Part shown: piece by piece, positions 10,440 through 23,026 of the stretch
Layout of the letters: each line of letters begins with the position of its first letter
Numbering within the stretch: the first letter of the stretch is position 1
Origin: Brachypterus glaber
Taxonomy: Eukaryota > Arthropoda > Insecta > Coleoptera > Kateretidae
Reading direction: 5' to 3'
Assembly (NCBI GenBank): GCA_958510825.1
Contig: OY294047.1
Location: 44,251,365 to 44,315,364 of the forward strand
Length of the DNA stretch: 64,000 nucleotides
Position numbers and translations under genes: made by a program
The notes under the pieces: model-generated
What the model was told of the DNA's origin: nothing
Database searches by the model: none
What the model saw: the letters and a program-made list of their open reading frames with translations, nothing else

Positions 10440-12520
10440 TTAGCTATTTAGAACTTTAAACTTTAGAACTCTTCAACATAGATAGACAATTTATATGGCA
10501 TTTAATAAACATGTAAAAATAGTCTACTTTAAACATACTATAAAGTAAACTGAATATCCAGTTACAAATGGATAGAAAATCGGAAGTTATTGTCATATAC
10601 AATTGTACTTTAATTTTTGTTAAAAACAGGCAACATTTCATGTCCGTCCTTAAATTATATTAAAAAGTACAGGTCTTTAGAACTATAGACTTTTTATCAA
10701 AAATTAAAGTACACTAAATTTTTCCTTCAAACTTTCAGTAATATTAATTCTAATAATAAAAGCAAATTCACATGTCAGAACGTGAATTTACAATATTTAT
10801 TAAAATTAACCTCAATATTACTCGGTTTAGTAAAATCTCAACTCTTTTCCTGTCGCACCTTAAATTTGTCCGCCAATCTTTCAGTAGTATAAACAGTAAT
10901 AATTAAAGCAAATTAAAGCAAATTCACCATGTCAGAATGTGAATTTACAATATTTATTAAATTAACCTCAATATTACTCGGTTTAGTAAAATCTCAGCTC
11001 TTTTTCTGTCGGTACAATAATTTTGCATTAAATTTCATGCATGTGGTCCAAAAACCCGGCACTTTTACAATATTGGTTGAAAATTACCATAATTATAGCT
11101 TACATTCTACAAAAGATAGCAGTAAAATTACCAAAAATCAAAATTTACATTTTTACAGATAACAGTGAATTTACAGGACTGATTTAAATTTACCTTTCTT
11201 TGCTGGTAACATATGACCTACTTTATTTGCTGGGAAATTACCATATTTTCATTTACAGTGTATATTTATATTGGGTCATAACTTCCTATCCATTTGTAAC
11301 TGAATATATAGTTACAACTGGATAGGAATTCATGATCCTATTCAAACGTACTTTAATTTTTGTCAAAAACACTATAGTTCTAAAGTCACGTACTTTAATA
11401 TTTAAGGAAGGACATGAAATGTTGCGTGTTTTTAACAAAAATTAAAGTACAATTGTATAGGATAATAACTTCAGATTTCCTATCCAGTTGTAACTGAATA
11501 TTCCGTTTAGTTTTTACCATGTTTAAAAAAACTATTTTTACATGTTTATTATAGAGGAAATACGCCTAATTTCGGATGGTTTCCAAATTTCGGATAGTAG
11601 TGTATTTAAGATACTGTCTGCAAAGGTAAACAGAAACCTACTTTTATGTGAAGCCAAAAGTCAAACTAAATCCGTCCTGTAATATGATAACGGTAGAGCT
11701 TCTCCCCTTTAAATGGCAGCACAAATCGTTTATATTGCAAATGGCAGTTTTGTGCTCAGTTGCATTATTATGCTTGTTTATTTTATAAATAATCGTTATA
11801 AAAGTTCGTGATTCTGTCTTGGGTAAGTTATGATGTTAGTTAAGTTGATCCACTAGTCATAATTAAGCAATTTGAAAACGTAAACATTCTACAAATTTCT
11901 AATCTAAAAAGCAGAAAGTTGCCTAATTTCGGATAGACCATTTTTGTGCATTTGATTCCCAATTTCGGATATCAGCAAGGTAATTATTATTCAGGATAAC
12001 CAACCATTAATTATTTTTTTTTATAATGATACAACAAACTAAGATAAACAATTTTGAAAAAACGAAAATTACCTAAGATACTAAGATATTCGAAATTGGG
12101 AATCTAAAATTATAGTTCCTATAGTATTTCGTAGAAAATCGCTTAATGATTAAATTACGTCTTAAATGTGAAGGAATAACAAGAAACATAAGCAATGGGA
12201 TCCAGATCTACTCTTGAAAAAAATTTTTCGGATATGTCCGAAATTAGGAGCCCTTTTTCAAATGCACAAAAATGCGCTGATTTTTTTTAACCGTGTTTTT
12301 TGGAAAAAATAAACTGTAATAAAATTGCTTTTATAATAAATCATGGTTCGCTATAATAAGTTGTATCTGGTTATATAAAAAAAATATCAAAAAGTAATAC
12401 CGAGTATTAAATATTGAATACACTGTAAATGGTATCCGAAATTAGGCGACTTTCCTCTATGCCATATAAATTGAGTATCTGTAACTGAATATTCAGTTTA
12501 CTTTTTACAGTGAAGTTTTT
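10440..12520. repeat. Nested inverted and tandem repeat block
   Basis: Bases 10440-10690 are repeated in inverted order at 11270-11550 and 12460-12515 (AATATCCAGTTACAAATGGATA, CATGAAATGTTGCGTGTTTT and their inverses). A direct duplication lies between them (about 10770-10855 and 10925-11012, sharing CCTCAATATTACTCGGTTTA). A separate TIR element (11552-12459) has inserted into the right arm. Confidence 0.6.
11552..12459. mobile_element. TIR element with TAGAGGAAA ends
   Basis: The ends are TAGAGGAAATACGCCTAATT and the inverse of ATTAGGCGACTTTCCTCTA, about 28 bp each. The TAGAGG terminus resembles hAT-type elements. The motif AATTTCGGATA or its inverse recurs at least six times, at both ends and inside (11566, 11595, 11932, 11958, 12236, 12434), as subterminal transposase-binding sites do. 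No ORF remains. The inverse of 10440-10520 gives the uninterrupted flank. Confidence 0.55.
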
Positions 12521-13084
12521 ATTATTCAAAATGATTCTTTATTTCCATAACTTATGAGTATAGAACTTTATTAAAACTTTTAAGTAGTGGATGTATAAAA
12601 TTTTCCAGAAGTTTCGATTCTTGTCTTGATTTTTCAAATTACGCTCTTGTCTTGATTTTTCTCCAAATCGGGACGAGACAAGAGAAGAAATAATGATTTC
12701 TCGAATTTCGTGAAATTCTACCATAAAAGGCATTTGTGCTCCAGTAGGATTAAGAATTTTTTGCATGACTAAGAAATTTTAATTTATTGCTGATTGCTGC
12801 TGTTATTTTTGCCTAATTTATTTAACTGCTTTTTAATTTAAAATATCTAAACACAAGACTACGTGTAGTGTACTACAAAATACCTTCAAAATACTTTATT
12901 TAATTTTTTATACCAATATATGACCTAGGTCCCTGGGGGGCTAAAAGTATTTATCAACTGCATCTTTTGCCGTGCTACGCTGAAAGGTCCTATCTATATA
13001 TGTTTAACATACATAGATAGTACTTTTCAGCTTAGGACGGCAGTCTTGTCAAAGAATTTTTTAATAAATACTATTTTAGGCTAT

Positions 13085-13720
13085 GCAGTTTTTCTAATTA
13101 TCCTGTTGAAAATGATGGGTAAAAAAACATGATGTGTTTTATTCTGCCCATCCAAGACAAGTTGTCCTATCTGCAAAAATTCACTTTTTGAGATAAGCTC
13201 ACCAATGTATTGCATTAAACTAGCCCCATGTGCCTACTAAAAAGAAAGTTCCTATCCAAAACCCAAATCCTAAAAATTAGCCTAAAAAAGTTTGTCTTAT
13301 GTGAAAAATTTTCAATGTTTTCTAAATAAAATTGTCCTAACTAGTCTTTACTAGACAAATAAGTCAGGACTAGGACTAATTTTACAAATCTTAGTAGTTT
13401 TATTGTATTGTATTGGACTTTTTAGATCATTTTGTCCTAACTCTCTCAGATAGGACAAATGCATTTAGTCTGAAAATTTATTTTTCTGACAAAAAAAAAA
13501 TTATTTTTTTTTCAAAGGACATCACGTATTTTTTATTGAAAATAAAACTGAACTCAACGCCATATTTATTTAAACATGTTTTCAAAAATCAATAAAACTG
13601 AACGTATCTCAAAACATCTAATTTGCAGATAGGACAACTTGTCCGTTTACCGGAAAAAAAGCGAATAAAGTCTAGTTGATCTAATATTTCATCTGTTTTT
13701 TACCCGTCATTTTCAGCAAT
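13085..13720. repeat. Fold-back element with GTCCTATCTGCAAA arms
   Basis: The left segments GACAAGTTGTCCTATCTGCA (13153) and GAAAATGATGGGTAAAAAA (13107) face the right segments TGCAGATAGGACAACTTGTC (13625) and TTTTTTACCCGTCATTTTC (13696). A separate hairpin lies at 12960-13050. The ORF at 13413 is part of it. Stretch 13721-14645 shows nothing recognisable. Confidence 0.6.
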
Positions 13721-14647
13721 GTACATATTAATTTCTAATTCTGGTTTTAAAATAAAAAGCTTTTGGAAGTTTTTAAAAAATGACCCATTTATCTGTCGAC
13801 ACATAAACAATGATTGTGTTGTGCAGTAGGTATTTTATCGTAAATTTTACTGATATGTTCCTAAGTGTTTATTCTTTTATACAACTTTTCATTTCTGCTG
13901 TCATTTTAACAAAGCGTAATTTTATCAGACAAACAATAAACTCTTCAAACTGGTGATAATTTTTGTTCGTCTGTAAGTAAAGGGCCCAGTTTGTCGAAAA
14001 GTGTTTATTTATAAAACTAGTTATTTACAGTTATTTGATATGAACTTACATACATCGGCTCAAAAAAAATTATAAATTTTTAGCCAAAACTTATAAATGT
14101 TACTAAATTAAGCTGCTTAAGCTGCACTCTACATGATCAATTAAACCAAAAAATCTGGTCTCAGCCTCAGACTCACTGTCCAACATTAATAATTTTTAAT
14201 TGATGTTTTTTTTTGTAAAATATCTCAGGAGGACTACTCTATTTAAATATGTATTATATTGACAGACTTGTCCCTTTTCTTCAGTACGAGCAAAATTATT
14301 TAGTTAAATAACACAAAACTAAAAAATGTGCCTGGAAAATTAACATATCACCTAATGAGGTACGTAAATATTTACACACACATTAAATGAAGTTATTATA
14401 CAGCTTAAAGAAAGACCACATTAAGAATATACAATCAGATAACAGGTGTAAATTTGAAGAAAAAGATCCGTGTTTCGTAAAGGCAAAAGGGAATAGGAAA
14501 AATATTAACAAATGTAAAGGGCTAAGTATTAAGTTTTCCAACAAAAAAATATATATCGCTGACTTTAGTCTTTATTTCCATTTTGAAGCAGGAGTATTTC
14601 CCAAAATGTTTTTTTTTCTGCCGTTAGGGTGTTTGCTAATCCTATAG

Positions 14648-14938
14648 GATTAATGAGTAGGCCTTAATGAACTAAGAACTCTTCTTTCTAGAATAGGCAT
14701 ACCGTTAAAATAAAATATCGCCAACATCTCGGTTTGTTTGTCAAACAAATAGTAGGTATATTCAGGCCTGAGCAATAACAATTACCAGTAACTGGTATTG
14801 TTGTCTCTGTTAGAACAAATATGTGCGAGTAAGACAGACGAATGTTTATGTTGCCGACGTTTTTGTCAGTTTTTACGAATGAAGTGCCTATTCTAAAGAG
14901 AAGAGTTATTAGTTTATTGGTAGGCCTACTCATTATCC
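14648..14938. repeat. Fold-back element (GAGTAGGCCT arms)
   Basis: The sequence starting TTAATGAGTAGGCCTTAATG is inverted at the right end (TAGGCCTACTCATTAT), and the inner TCTAGAATAGGCAT faces GTGCCTATTCTAAAG. The two overlapping ORFs there, one on each strand, are mirror readings of it. Confidence 0.65.
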
Positions 14939-15030
14939 AACGCTTTCATTGTTTTCACATATTCTCTTCATTCTTCTTTGTCTATTATTTTTCTCATTAC
15001 ATGTTATATCTCTCACTTTCATCATCGTCA

Positions 15031-15240
15031 TCAGGAACGGAGCAGAAATACGAAGTAACTGCTGTACACTCAGACCTGGTGGTCCATTGTGTTTTCGCGT
15101 CAACATCATTTGATGTAAAAGCAGACGTCCCTATTATAGTTCCAAAAGATTTCTAATACTTGAGAAAAGTCAAAAACGAATTCTGTGGAAACTGGATGAG
15201 TTTTGGAGCAAAACATTTTGCCTACCAAAACAAATCTTAG
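15031..15240 (+). repeat. Degenerate repeat copy shared with 44310-44510, possibly an old gene fragment
   Basis: The blocks GTAACTGCTGTACACTCAGACC, CTGGTGGTCCATTGTG and GTCAAAAACGAATTC recur with changes at 44345-44470. This copy reads EQKYEVTAVHSDLVVHC and FDVKADVPIIVPKDF, which faintly resembles the end of an arrestin-type domain; the other copy has stops. Stretch 15241-16725 shows nothing else. Confidence 0.35.
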
Positions 15241-16726
15241 TGTTCGTAATAGGAACAGTATATAAAGAGTTACTTTCAATCTCACTTTTTGTAGTTGTTT
15301 TTCTACTCTTTATGAAAACCAAATAAAAAGTTTTAGATAGTTAAAACTGTTTTAGTAAAACATTTTATTTAACTGTGGTTTCTTTCTTATGTATACTTCT
15401 TTATTTTAGTTATCTATGGTATTATTGTCGGGAAGGCCCACAGAAGTGGGTAGCTTCGGTGCCTAGGCTGAATAATTTCATAAATTTTTGTTTTTTTTTA
15501 GTCTGATAATAAAAAAGCGTTCCTTCAGCTCCGGTGAACATTGGTTAAAACAAATATTTGGCAAAAATAGAATTTGTTGTTAGATCCCGGATTTTCTGAA
15601 AAAAAAAATAGTTACTCGTAAACATACTGAATGATTTTAAAAAAATAATCACATAAATAGGATAATAAGTGAAAACTCTTGCTAGTATCCCTATTAGCAA
15701 AATCGAAAAGATTGTTTTTTCGACCCAGCGTATTATACATAGAGAGGACAGATAGTAATATGAATCATAATATCATAATAATATTATATGATAAGAGCCC
15801 AATTGGTTTATATTATCCAATAATAATTATTATAATTCCCTTTTGCCCGCATGCCTCAAGAATACTCCGCTTAATTTTTATAAACAATTGACTACACATT
15901 GCTAGTACGTACGCCTATGTTAATGCACGTTTACGCTAATCGGTAATCGAAAATACGTTCCTGCAAAATCGAGATATCCATGCTAAACTTAAAACCGCTT
16001 AGTGCTGCCTATGGATTGATAAGTGAGTGTTTTTTAGTGGTTTTGTGTGTTTTTTGTGTGTTGTTTCTATCCAAATAATTTCTATCCAAATAACTAATAT
16101 CCAAGTTCCAAAAGCCAAATATTTAATATTGCGTTGTTTATACAAAAACATTTCTATTTATTCAAATGTCAAGTTAGGTACCATATAAGCGTACCTATTG
16201 TCTCTTACGTAAAAACCTACGTTATTTAATCTACAAACGATATTTTTTGGATTATTTTTATAAAATTATTTAATTTATCTATAAATTTGGTTTAAAACAG
16301 GTATTTAACTTGATAAAATAAAATACAATAGGTACGATTTTTCAAGGTAAAAATTTATTAATGTGATAGCATCATAACATACCTATGCATAGGTACCTCT
16401 GTTATAAAAGTATAATTTATTTTAAATTACACAGTAAAAATTAAATTTTTATTAATAATACCATAACAATACAGTCCAAAATTGTTGCATATTTATTTCT
16501 TGTCCTATTTTTCGGTGTGGGTTCCATTTGATTCCCTTAGCTTATTTCATCTAGAATCGCAAAGTTTTCTACTAATAACTTATATTATTCACAGCGCCTG
16601 CGCTAGAATAATATAATACGGTAGTTTCGAATTTTCAAAAAATTTCAAAAATTGTCCCAGGCAAAAAATTCTTGGATATAAATTTGTTTCATGAAAAAAT
16701 AAGCAACTTCTTTTTTTCAAATGTCC

Positions 16727-16950
16727 GCTCGTCCGTCCGTCTGTCTGTCTGATATCACGATTTTTGTGAACACGATAAAAGAAAATAAATAAAATTGAGA
16801 ATTTTTTTATTTATTTTTTTTAAATATTTGGGAAAATGCAATATTTGGGAAAGTATTTGGGAAAATGCAATATACCATTTACTGTGAATAATATATAATG
16901 GAATGCGTAACATTACATATCTTCACGGCTTATTATGAGTATTCCGGTTG
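16727..16950. repeat. (GTCY)n tract and repeat shared with 27595-27690
   Basis: The tract CGTCCGTCCGTCTGTCTGTC (16733-16752) is followed by a segment (ATTTGGGAAAATGCAATATA... TACATATCTTCACGG) whose inverse is at 27600-27690. Similar short tracts occur at 9753, 24882 and 30868. Stretch 16951-17322 shows nothing until the possible exon. Confidence 0.5.
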
Positions 16951-17322
16951 ATGTTTGCAATAGTCTAATGGTTATCACTGCAAATTTTTGTGAATTCTAA
17001 TCTTGGGAAAATGTCACTCCCACTGCGGGGTCGTTGCATTTTCGTCGTTGTCAATTTAACATTCATGAAGTTTATAATAACACCCCCGATCATAACCACT
17101 AGATTTGTTAGCGAATTAAATACTATAGTCTGACACACGGTAAGAAACCTACGAAGAAACAGGGAGGTAGGTACAAAAAAACATAGAACCAACAAAAAAC
17201 GCTCCGATTAAAGCGAATTTACGGTAAACGTGTGCGTAGTTAGACTTTATAAGTATAATTATTGCCGCATTCTTTCGGTAGCTTTCGAAAACAAACAATA
17301 AACAATAAACGATTTTGTCTAT

Positions 17323-17636
17323 ATGGAACCCGAAGCCACGGTTAAAACAAAATTTTGTTATTTAACTCCAATTTTTATAGAAATATATCACCGAACAACT
17401 TTATGTTTTGCTGTAACAACATTTGATTCAATAACTAATGTTGATTTGGGTTCCAAATATACAAAAATCGGTATTAAAACGGTAAAAAAGTCTCAGTGTA
17501 CAGCTCGGTGTACAGTGAATCACTTTTATTCATTTGAATATGAAATGGACAGGAAACAAATAACTGTAGTTATTAATTTGGTTCAATTTGAGGGTCAAAG
17601 AATAATATTTAAATATGCAATAATTATGGACATGGG
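17323..17636 (+). CDS. Possible alternative first coding exon joining the giant exon
   Basis: An ATG at 17323 opens a frame of 118 codons, starting MEPEATVKTKFCYL. A donor-like ATGG|GTGAAT at 17637 falls in phase 1. Splicing it to 19853 would give DMGAEIYTMSDN without a frame break. The upstream 150 bp are less AT-rich than their surroundings. The peptide is mixed and contains several cysteines; I do not recognise it. It may instead be an unspliced repeat-derived ORF. The phase match has about a one-in-three chance of arising by accident. Confidence 0.25.
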
Positions 17637-18166
17637 TGAATATTTTATCAAGTTTATTTTTTTTAAATTAAGATTTTAAAACATAGCTTTATTATGGACT
17701 TAATTATAAATTTATTTTAGTAACTAATCCTTTAAAAAAGAATTTATCAAAGTTTCTTTTAAAGTTTTATCAGCTTGTACGTCAAAGTACTTTTTTCAAA
17801 GACTTTTTAAACTACACAGGTTCACGAATTCTTTGCTGAACAGTACAGAAATAATGTCTAACTATTAGTTAAACTTCAGTTAGTTTTTTTTTTGCAATAT
17901 GCAGTGAAAACAGATTTTTATCATTTTAAAATAGATAGCGCAAACTACTACATTGTCTACTTACGAAGAAGATAACTATACCTTTTTTATAAATGGAGAT
18001 TGTATTATCTCATAATAATGCAGATTTAATTATAACTGCATATTAGCTATGGAAATACAAAATTTTTGTTTATTTTAATTTTTAATCATTTATTGTTTGT
18101 GTGTTTAATTAACAATTATTTATAATTATTTCCTAGCAAGATTTATTAAAATATATGTATATGTAT

Positions 18167-18768
18167 TAGAGTGACCTACCAAAATTTCAAATTAAAAAAG
18201 TCTTACCCCTTAAATTTGTTCATTGGGGTAAAAGTATCACCCCTGATTTTTTTTTTCAGAATTTTTGAAACAAATCTAGGGGTCGCTCACAACCATTTTT
18301 TAAAAAGATATGCTTCTTAAGCTTTTTTATGTTTTTTAAGGCCAAAGGATTTAAAAATATATATAATGGTTTTTATTTATGGACTTTATGGACACGCACA
18401 ATATTTTAAAACAATGAAAAAAAAATTGTACCTGTCATTACGCCTAAAATGAAGCAATATAGTGCATTTTAGAACTTAAAAGGGCACAGTTCCGCCATTT
18501 TGAAAGAAAACACTCTGATTTTTTTATGTTATTCATTTACTATCCGTTTATACGGTGCCGTGTTAAAAAGATTTAAATAAAAAATCCTTCGGACTTTTAA
18601 AATAAAAAAGCTAAAGAAACATATCTTTTTAAAAAATGCCTGTGAGCGAGCTCTAGATTTTTTCAAAAATTCTGAAAAAAATCAGGGATGATACTCTTAC
18701 CCCAATGAACAAATTTAAGGGGTGAGACCTCCAAATTTTTCAATTTGATATTTTGGTGAGTCACCCTA
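18167..18768. mobile_element. hAT-like MITE with an exact 8-bp target duplication
   Basis: The ends are TAGAGTGACCTACCAAAATT and the inverse of AATTTGATATTTTGGTGAGT...CACCCTA. They are flanked by ATATGTAT at 18159-18166 and 18769-18776. The arms remain complementary for over 100 bp (TTACCCCTTAAATTTGTTCA and its inverse). It has no ORF. The 8-bp duplication and TAG ends support a hAT origin. Stretch 18769-19852 is AT-rich with nothing else seen. Confidence 0.75.
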
Positions 18769-19852
18769 ATATGTATATTTATAATTAATGATGCATTTCA
18801 ATTTGAGCGTTAAAATTACAAGCATTGTTTTAATTTTATTTATTTATATGGTGGTAAAAATGCCAAAATTTATAATTATTTCAAAACCAGATTGAAAATA
18901 AATATTACTGGTTTAAATTAAATTATGTATATTCGATTTAAAACATAATTTAGGTGATAAACGTGGGACAATGATCATCAGAATCAATTGGATATGAAGA
19001 AAGAAAGATTTCTATAAAACATTTCTAAATTATTACAGTTAATTTTTGTATATTAAAATCAATAAGAAAAATAGTTAATTAGAATAAAAATTGTTTAATA
19101 TTTTTATTAACAAAAAAAAATATTTTATCAAACAAAACACGGGTTTTAAAAGAGTTTAAATAAATAATTTTTTAAACTAAAATAATAATACAAATAAAAT
19201 TTTTGTCTTTCAAATTATACTTACAACTGCGAGTTTTTGTTACTATGCAATAATTTTCCGTAAAATGCGTAATTATTTTGAAGCACTTGTGGTATAACAT
19301 ATGATTATCTTTTATTTAATTTAGGTCAATTTATATAGGTAATGAAGTTAAATACATATTTTTAAAATAAACTATTAATATTGTTTATTTTTGATTATCC
19401 TTAATTTTTATAAGAAATATATAAATATGATATAATTGTATATTAACAAGAAATACTTAACCTATTTTAGTTTATCCAAATTCAATTCAATGAAATTGAT
19501 AATTTTGAAAATGTTTTTTTTTCCGGTAATCAAAAAATAATAAATTAAATACATACATGTTTATTTAATTTGAAATGGAGTATATATTCTTTTTTAAATA
19601 ATTACAAAATTTAATGTTATTTTCATTGAAAATGTATCTGAAAAATTAAATTAAATTATTATTTATTTTGTAGTTAAAAAATAATTAACATAGAATTTTG
19701 TATAAACAACTCAATTGAAAAAAAAAATTAAAATTGTATTTTTTAACTTTTAAAATCCGTCATTTGTAAAATCCATTCTTTAATTTTTGGTGTTATCCTT
19801 TCTAAAAACGAATTCCTACCTCTTTTTAATTTTATTTCAAAAATTTGATTAG

Positions 19853-22690
19853 GGGCTGAAATCTATACCATGTCCGATAACAACGATTCAAAATCAAAAA
19901 GACGACGAAACAGACGAAAAAATACCAAAAAATCTCCAAATGGCGAAACCTGTGATAATTCTGTAGAAATAGAAACTCAAACAAACATACAAATTAGGGA
20001 AACTGAAGAAACGAAAATTGACTATAAAGTAGACTATCCAGAAGTCGTAGAAAATAAGAAAACAGAAGATGTCTCAAAACAAACGAACATATTTAAAAGT
20101 CGAAGTCTGGATAGTGAGGAAATGCTTAAAATTCAAGAAATGTCAGACGTGAGTGAAAGTGAAACAAATAAATCAGATGGACAGGGTATAATATCAGAAG
20201 CAAGTGAATCAGAAGTAGAGCTAGAAGAAAATATCGATAATTCAGACCTAAATCCTTTAGAAAACAGTTTGATATCACCAGAAGAAGAACTACAACTACG
20301 AAACTTCCTCGAAGGACTGAACTTAGTGAACTCTCCGGAAGATTCTGTGAAAGAAGTGTACGAAAAAAGCACAGCGGACAGTATAAAAGCTCGGAAAGCT
20401 CAAAAACGCGAACTTTTAGAACAGTATTTCCTTCCTTTTTTGAACAATCCTAGATATTTAGACGTGATAAGTGAAGAGGCTAGTGATCATAGTGATAAGG
20501 AACTCAACCAACTAACCCACCACCTAAAACAAGGTACGCCTGAGCTAGAAATACCTTTGGACAATACTAAACCACCTAGCGGGAAAATTAAAAGACAAAA
20601 ACGGGTTTCTAAAAATGTGCAACAACCGGCTGTGCTAGTAGATACGAAAATATTAGAAAACGCCCACGATACCTTTCAAACAGAAGGGGTTCATAGTACA
20701 CTATTCCCTGAATCCGCCTCTGTGGTTTATTTAAGCGATTCTCCCGAAGGTAACTCTGATTACGAAGACTACAAAGAAGACTTAACTACCACATCTGCAT
20801 GTACAGAAAGTTTGTCAGATTTATCGGAAACTTCAGACGAAAGAGTTTTTCCAACTGGCATACTTTCAACGGAACCGGAAGTTATGTTTTCACCCACACC
20901 CCCAACAACCCCTGAAATCGTATCATTAGAAAACGAAATAACTCATCAAGAAATCGATAACAGTTTACTAGCCTACATTGAAAGCGTTTCGTCATACCTG
21001 TCAAGCAATTCCTTAAATGAAATTCGAGATTCAGTAAAAGATCCTCGCTATATTTTTCTACCTATAGAATTTAAAAATCTAATTGAAAGAACTTTAGAAA
21101 ACGACCGAAAGATGAATGAGATACATAAAGAAATACGATACGATGGTGGTATTAAATATTCAAACGTCATTAGTCCACCGTTGCCTTCAAGATCACCCTC
21201 TGCTAGCAGTGAAACGTCTTTGTCAACTTGCAAACAAAACCCTATGAATTCTTCCATAGGCGATATGACGACGTTTTTAAAGGACGATGAACTTTCAAGA
21301 GAAAGGTTAATTTTTCAGCCTGTTACGTTACGAGAGTTGTGCTTAAAGTTTTTAATTTCTTTACCTTGGGGCGAGGAGGCTTTACAAGAACTCGCTGAAG
21401 TGTCTCGAAATATTGACTCGTTTACTAATACACTTCCTAGTAGGTTGTTACCTAAAATAGCTCCTAATTTACCTACTTACGTTTACAATAAAACTTTAAG
21501 GAATATAAATGAGAAAAATAATAATTCTTGGATAGGTTTACCGACTGAAAAAGATCCTAATTTGTTGTTACTATTATCTCCTATGCAACAAGAGGAACAT
21601 GAAAAACCTAAACCTATATCTGATGAGGCTGGAAAGTTATTGGATTTACACGAAAAATTTATGTCACGAAGAGATTTTACCGAAATAACAAGTGAAGTGA
21701 CAAATGAAACGAGAACGTTGCACTCGAACGAAATATCTGTCAACACTCTTCCTACTAACCGTCTTTTGGCAATAATCCGAGAAGAACCCGTTGAACCGCA
21801 CAATCCCGATGAAAATACTTTGCATTTTCACGAAATAGAAACTGGAAAATCTTTTGAAAATAGCGCGGTATTGCCAAGAAATAAATTTAATGATTACAAT
21901 AAAATCCGCACGGATGAGGCGAGACTGCATGCTAAAGATCTGACCGAATGGTTGCATCTCGCCCGACACAAGAGCGAATCTAACCTAGAAATGCATTCGC
22001 CTGCCTCGATTTCAACAGAAAATACTCATCCTACGCGTCGTAGAACTTCCTTGCCGCAGGAACTCTACGAAAAACAACTGCAGTACTTGCTAGAAAAAGA
22101 AAGAGATATACAAAGGGAGTTGGAACAACTGGAGGAAGAAAAAAGGCTACTTGCTGCTGAAATGGCTCCTTCAAGATGGAACGAGGATGTGATTTTGAGG
22201 GATCGATCGGACCAAAACAAACCCAGACCTGCTTCAATGCCGGCAATACCAACCGAAATATTCCGTCAACAAATGTACGAAGAATATATGAATCAAATAG
22301 CAGAACGCGAAGAACGGAAACATCTGAAAGTAATTAAAGTGTCATCCTCAAAGCCTAACCTACACCAAGAAAACAGTGAACCGGAAATCCTAGCGGAAGT
22401 GTTGCACGTGCCGCGGATCGAAGAAGAATTTATGGAAAAAGTGAAACAAAAAGTCGGTAATTCGGATGAAATGGTTAAATCGGTTAGTGTCGAGCGGTTT
22501 AGCGTTGAAAAATCGGACGATGAGGGCGCGCCGGTGTTGGTAATCGATGGTGAGTCCGTGAAAGGTACGGGGAAGCTGCCGAAACATTTGAAGGAGTTTA
22601 TCGACATCACGAAGCAGGCGACGGAATATATTTCGGAGGTTCATGAGGCAAATGAAGAGGTTAATGAGGCTAACGAAGAGATCGATGATG
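19853..22690 (+). CDS. Giant 2,838-nt exon: large low-complexity, coiled-coil segment of CAP (or of an adjacent gene)
   Basis: This is by far the longest open frame in the window. The acceptor TTTGATTAG at 19852 gives a phase-1 start that reads GAEIYT and then Met at 19870; the exon ends GATGATG|GTGAGT in phase 1. Counted from that Met, residues 9-20 are a basic KSKRRRNRRKNTKK-like patch that could be a nuclear signal. Residues 60-140 are acidic and serine-rich. Three less charged, hydrophobic-patterned blocks stand out near residues 142-203, 358-415 and 486-543. A strong amphipathic coiled coil begins at ELYEKQLQYLLEKE (about 731-763). The C-terminus is Glu-rich with a short NEANEE-type repeat. 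I see no catalytic motif and recognise no named domain. Codon use is AT-rich but the frame is unbroken for 946 codons, so it is genuine coding sequence. Either it is an internal CAP exon or Met 19870 is an alternative start. Confidence 0.85.
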
Positions 22691-22855
22691 GTGAGTGATG
22701 GAGTAAGCAGTGTGTTTTTGCTTTAAAATAAAACCTAATTTACTAACCTTAATAAAGATATTTTTTTTAACTAATTGTTGTTGTTTTTTGTATTTTTATT
22801 AACATATTTATACAACTAAAATTTTAATAATTAGTTTTATTATTTTTAATTACAG

Positions 22856-23026
22856 ATGGATATGAGAATAATTATAATGAATTTCAATCAAAGAATTCTT
22901 ATCGATACTCTATTAAAAATATGAAAAATCGCAAACAAACTATGCATAGTTACAAAAAATGCAATTTATATTTTTATCCAATACCTACAGATAATAAGAC
23001 AATTACCAGCTTTATTTTAAATAGAT
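22856..23026 (+). CDS. Possible alternative 3' exon that terminates inside a MITE
   Basis: A 165-nt intron with donor G|GTGAGT (22691) and acceptor TTTTTAATTACAG (22855) leads from the giant exon into this segment. In the required phase it is open for 57 codons, reading DGYENNYNEFQSKNSY at its start, and it stops with TAA at 23024-23026. From about 22971 the reading frame lies inside a repeat also found at 38268-38609. The only internal GT that could act as a phase-1 donor (before TTACA at 22958) is weak. If the exon is used, it supplies a short C-terminus; an AATAAA-like signal lies near 23138. If it is not used, 22690 joins 48045 directly. Confidence 0.4.

Noticed and set aside
20133..22644. 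Minus-strand ORFs of 69-106 codons opposite the giant exon
   Set aside because: They are antisense readings of the 946-codon plus-strand exon and have no start context or motifs.
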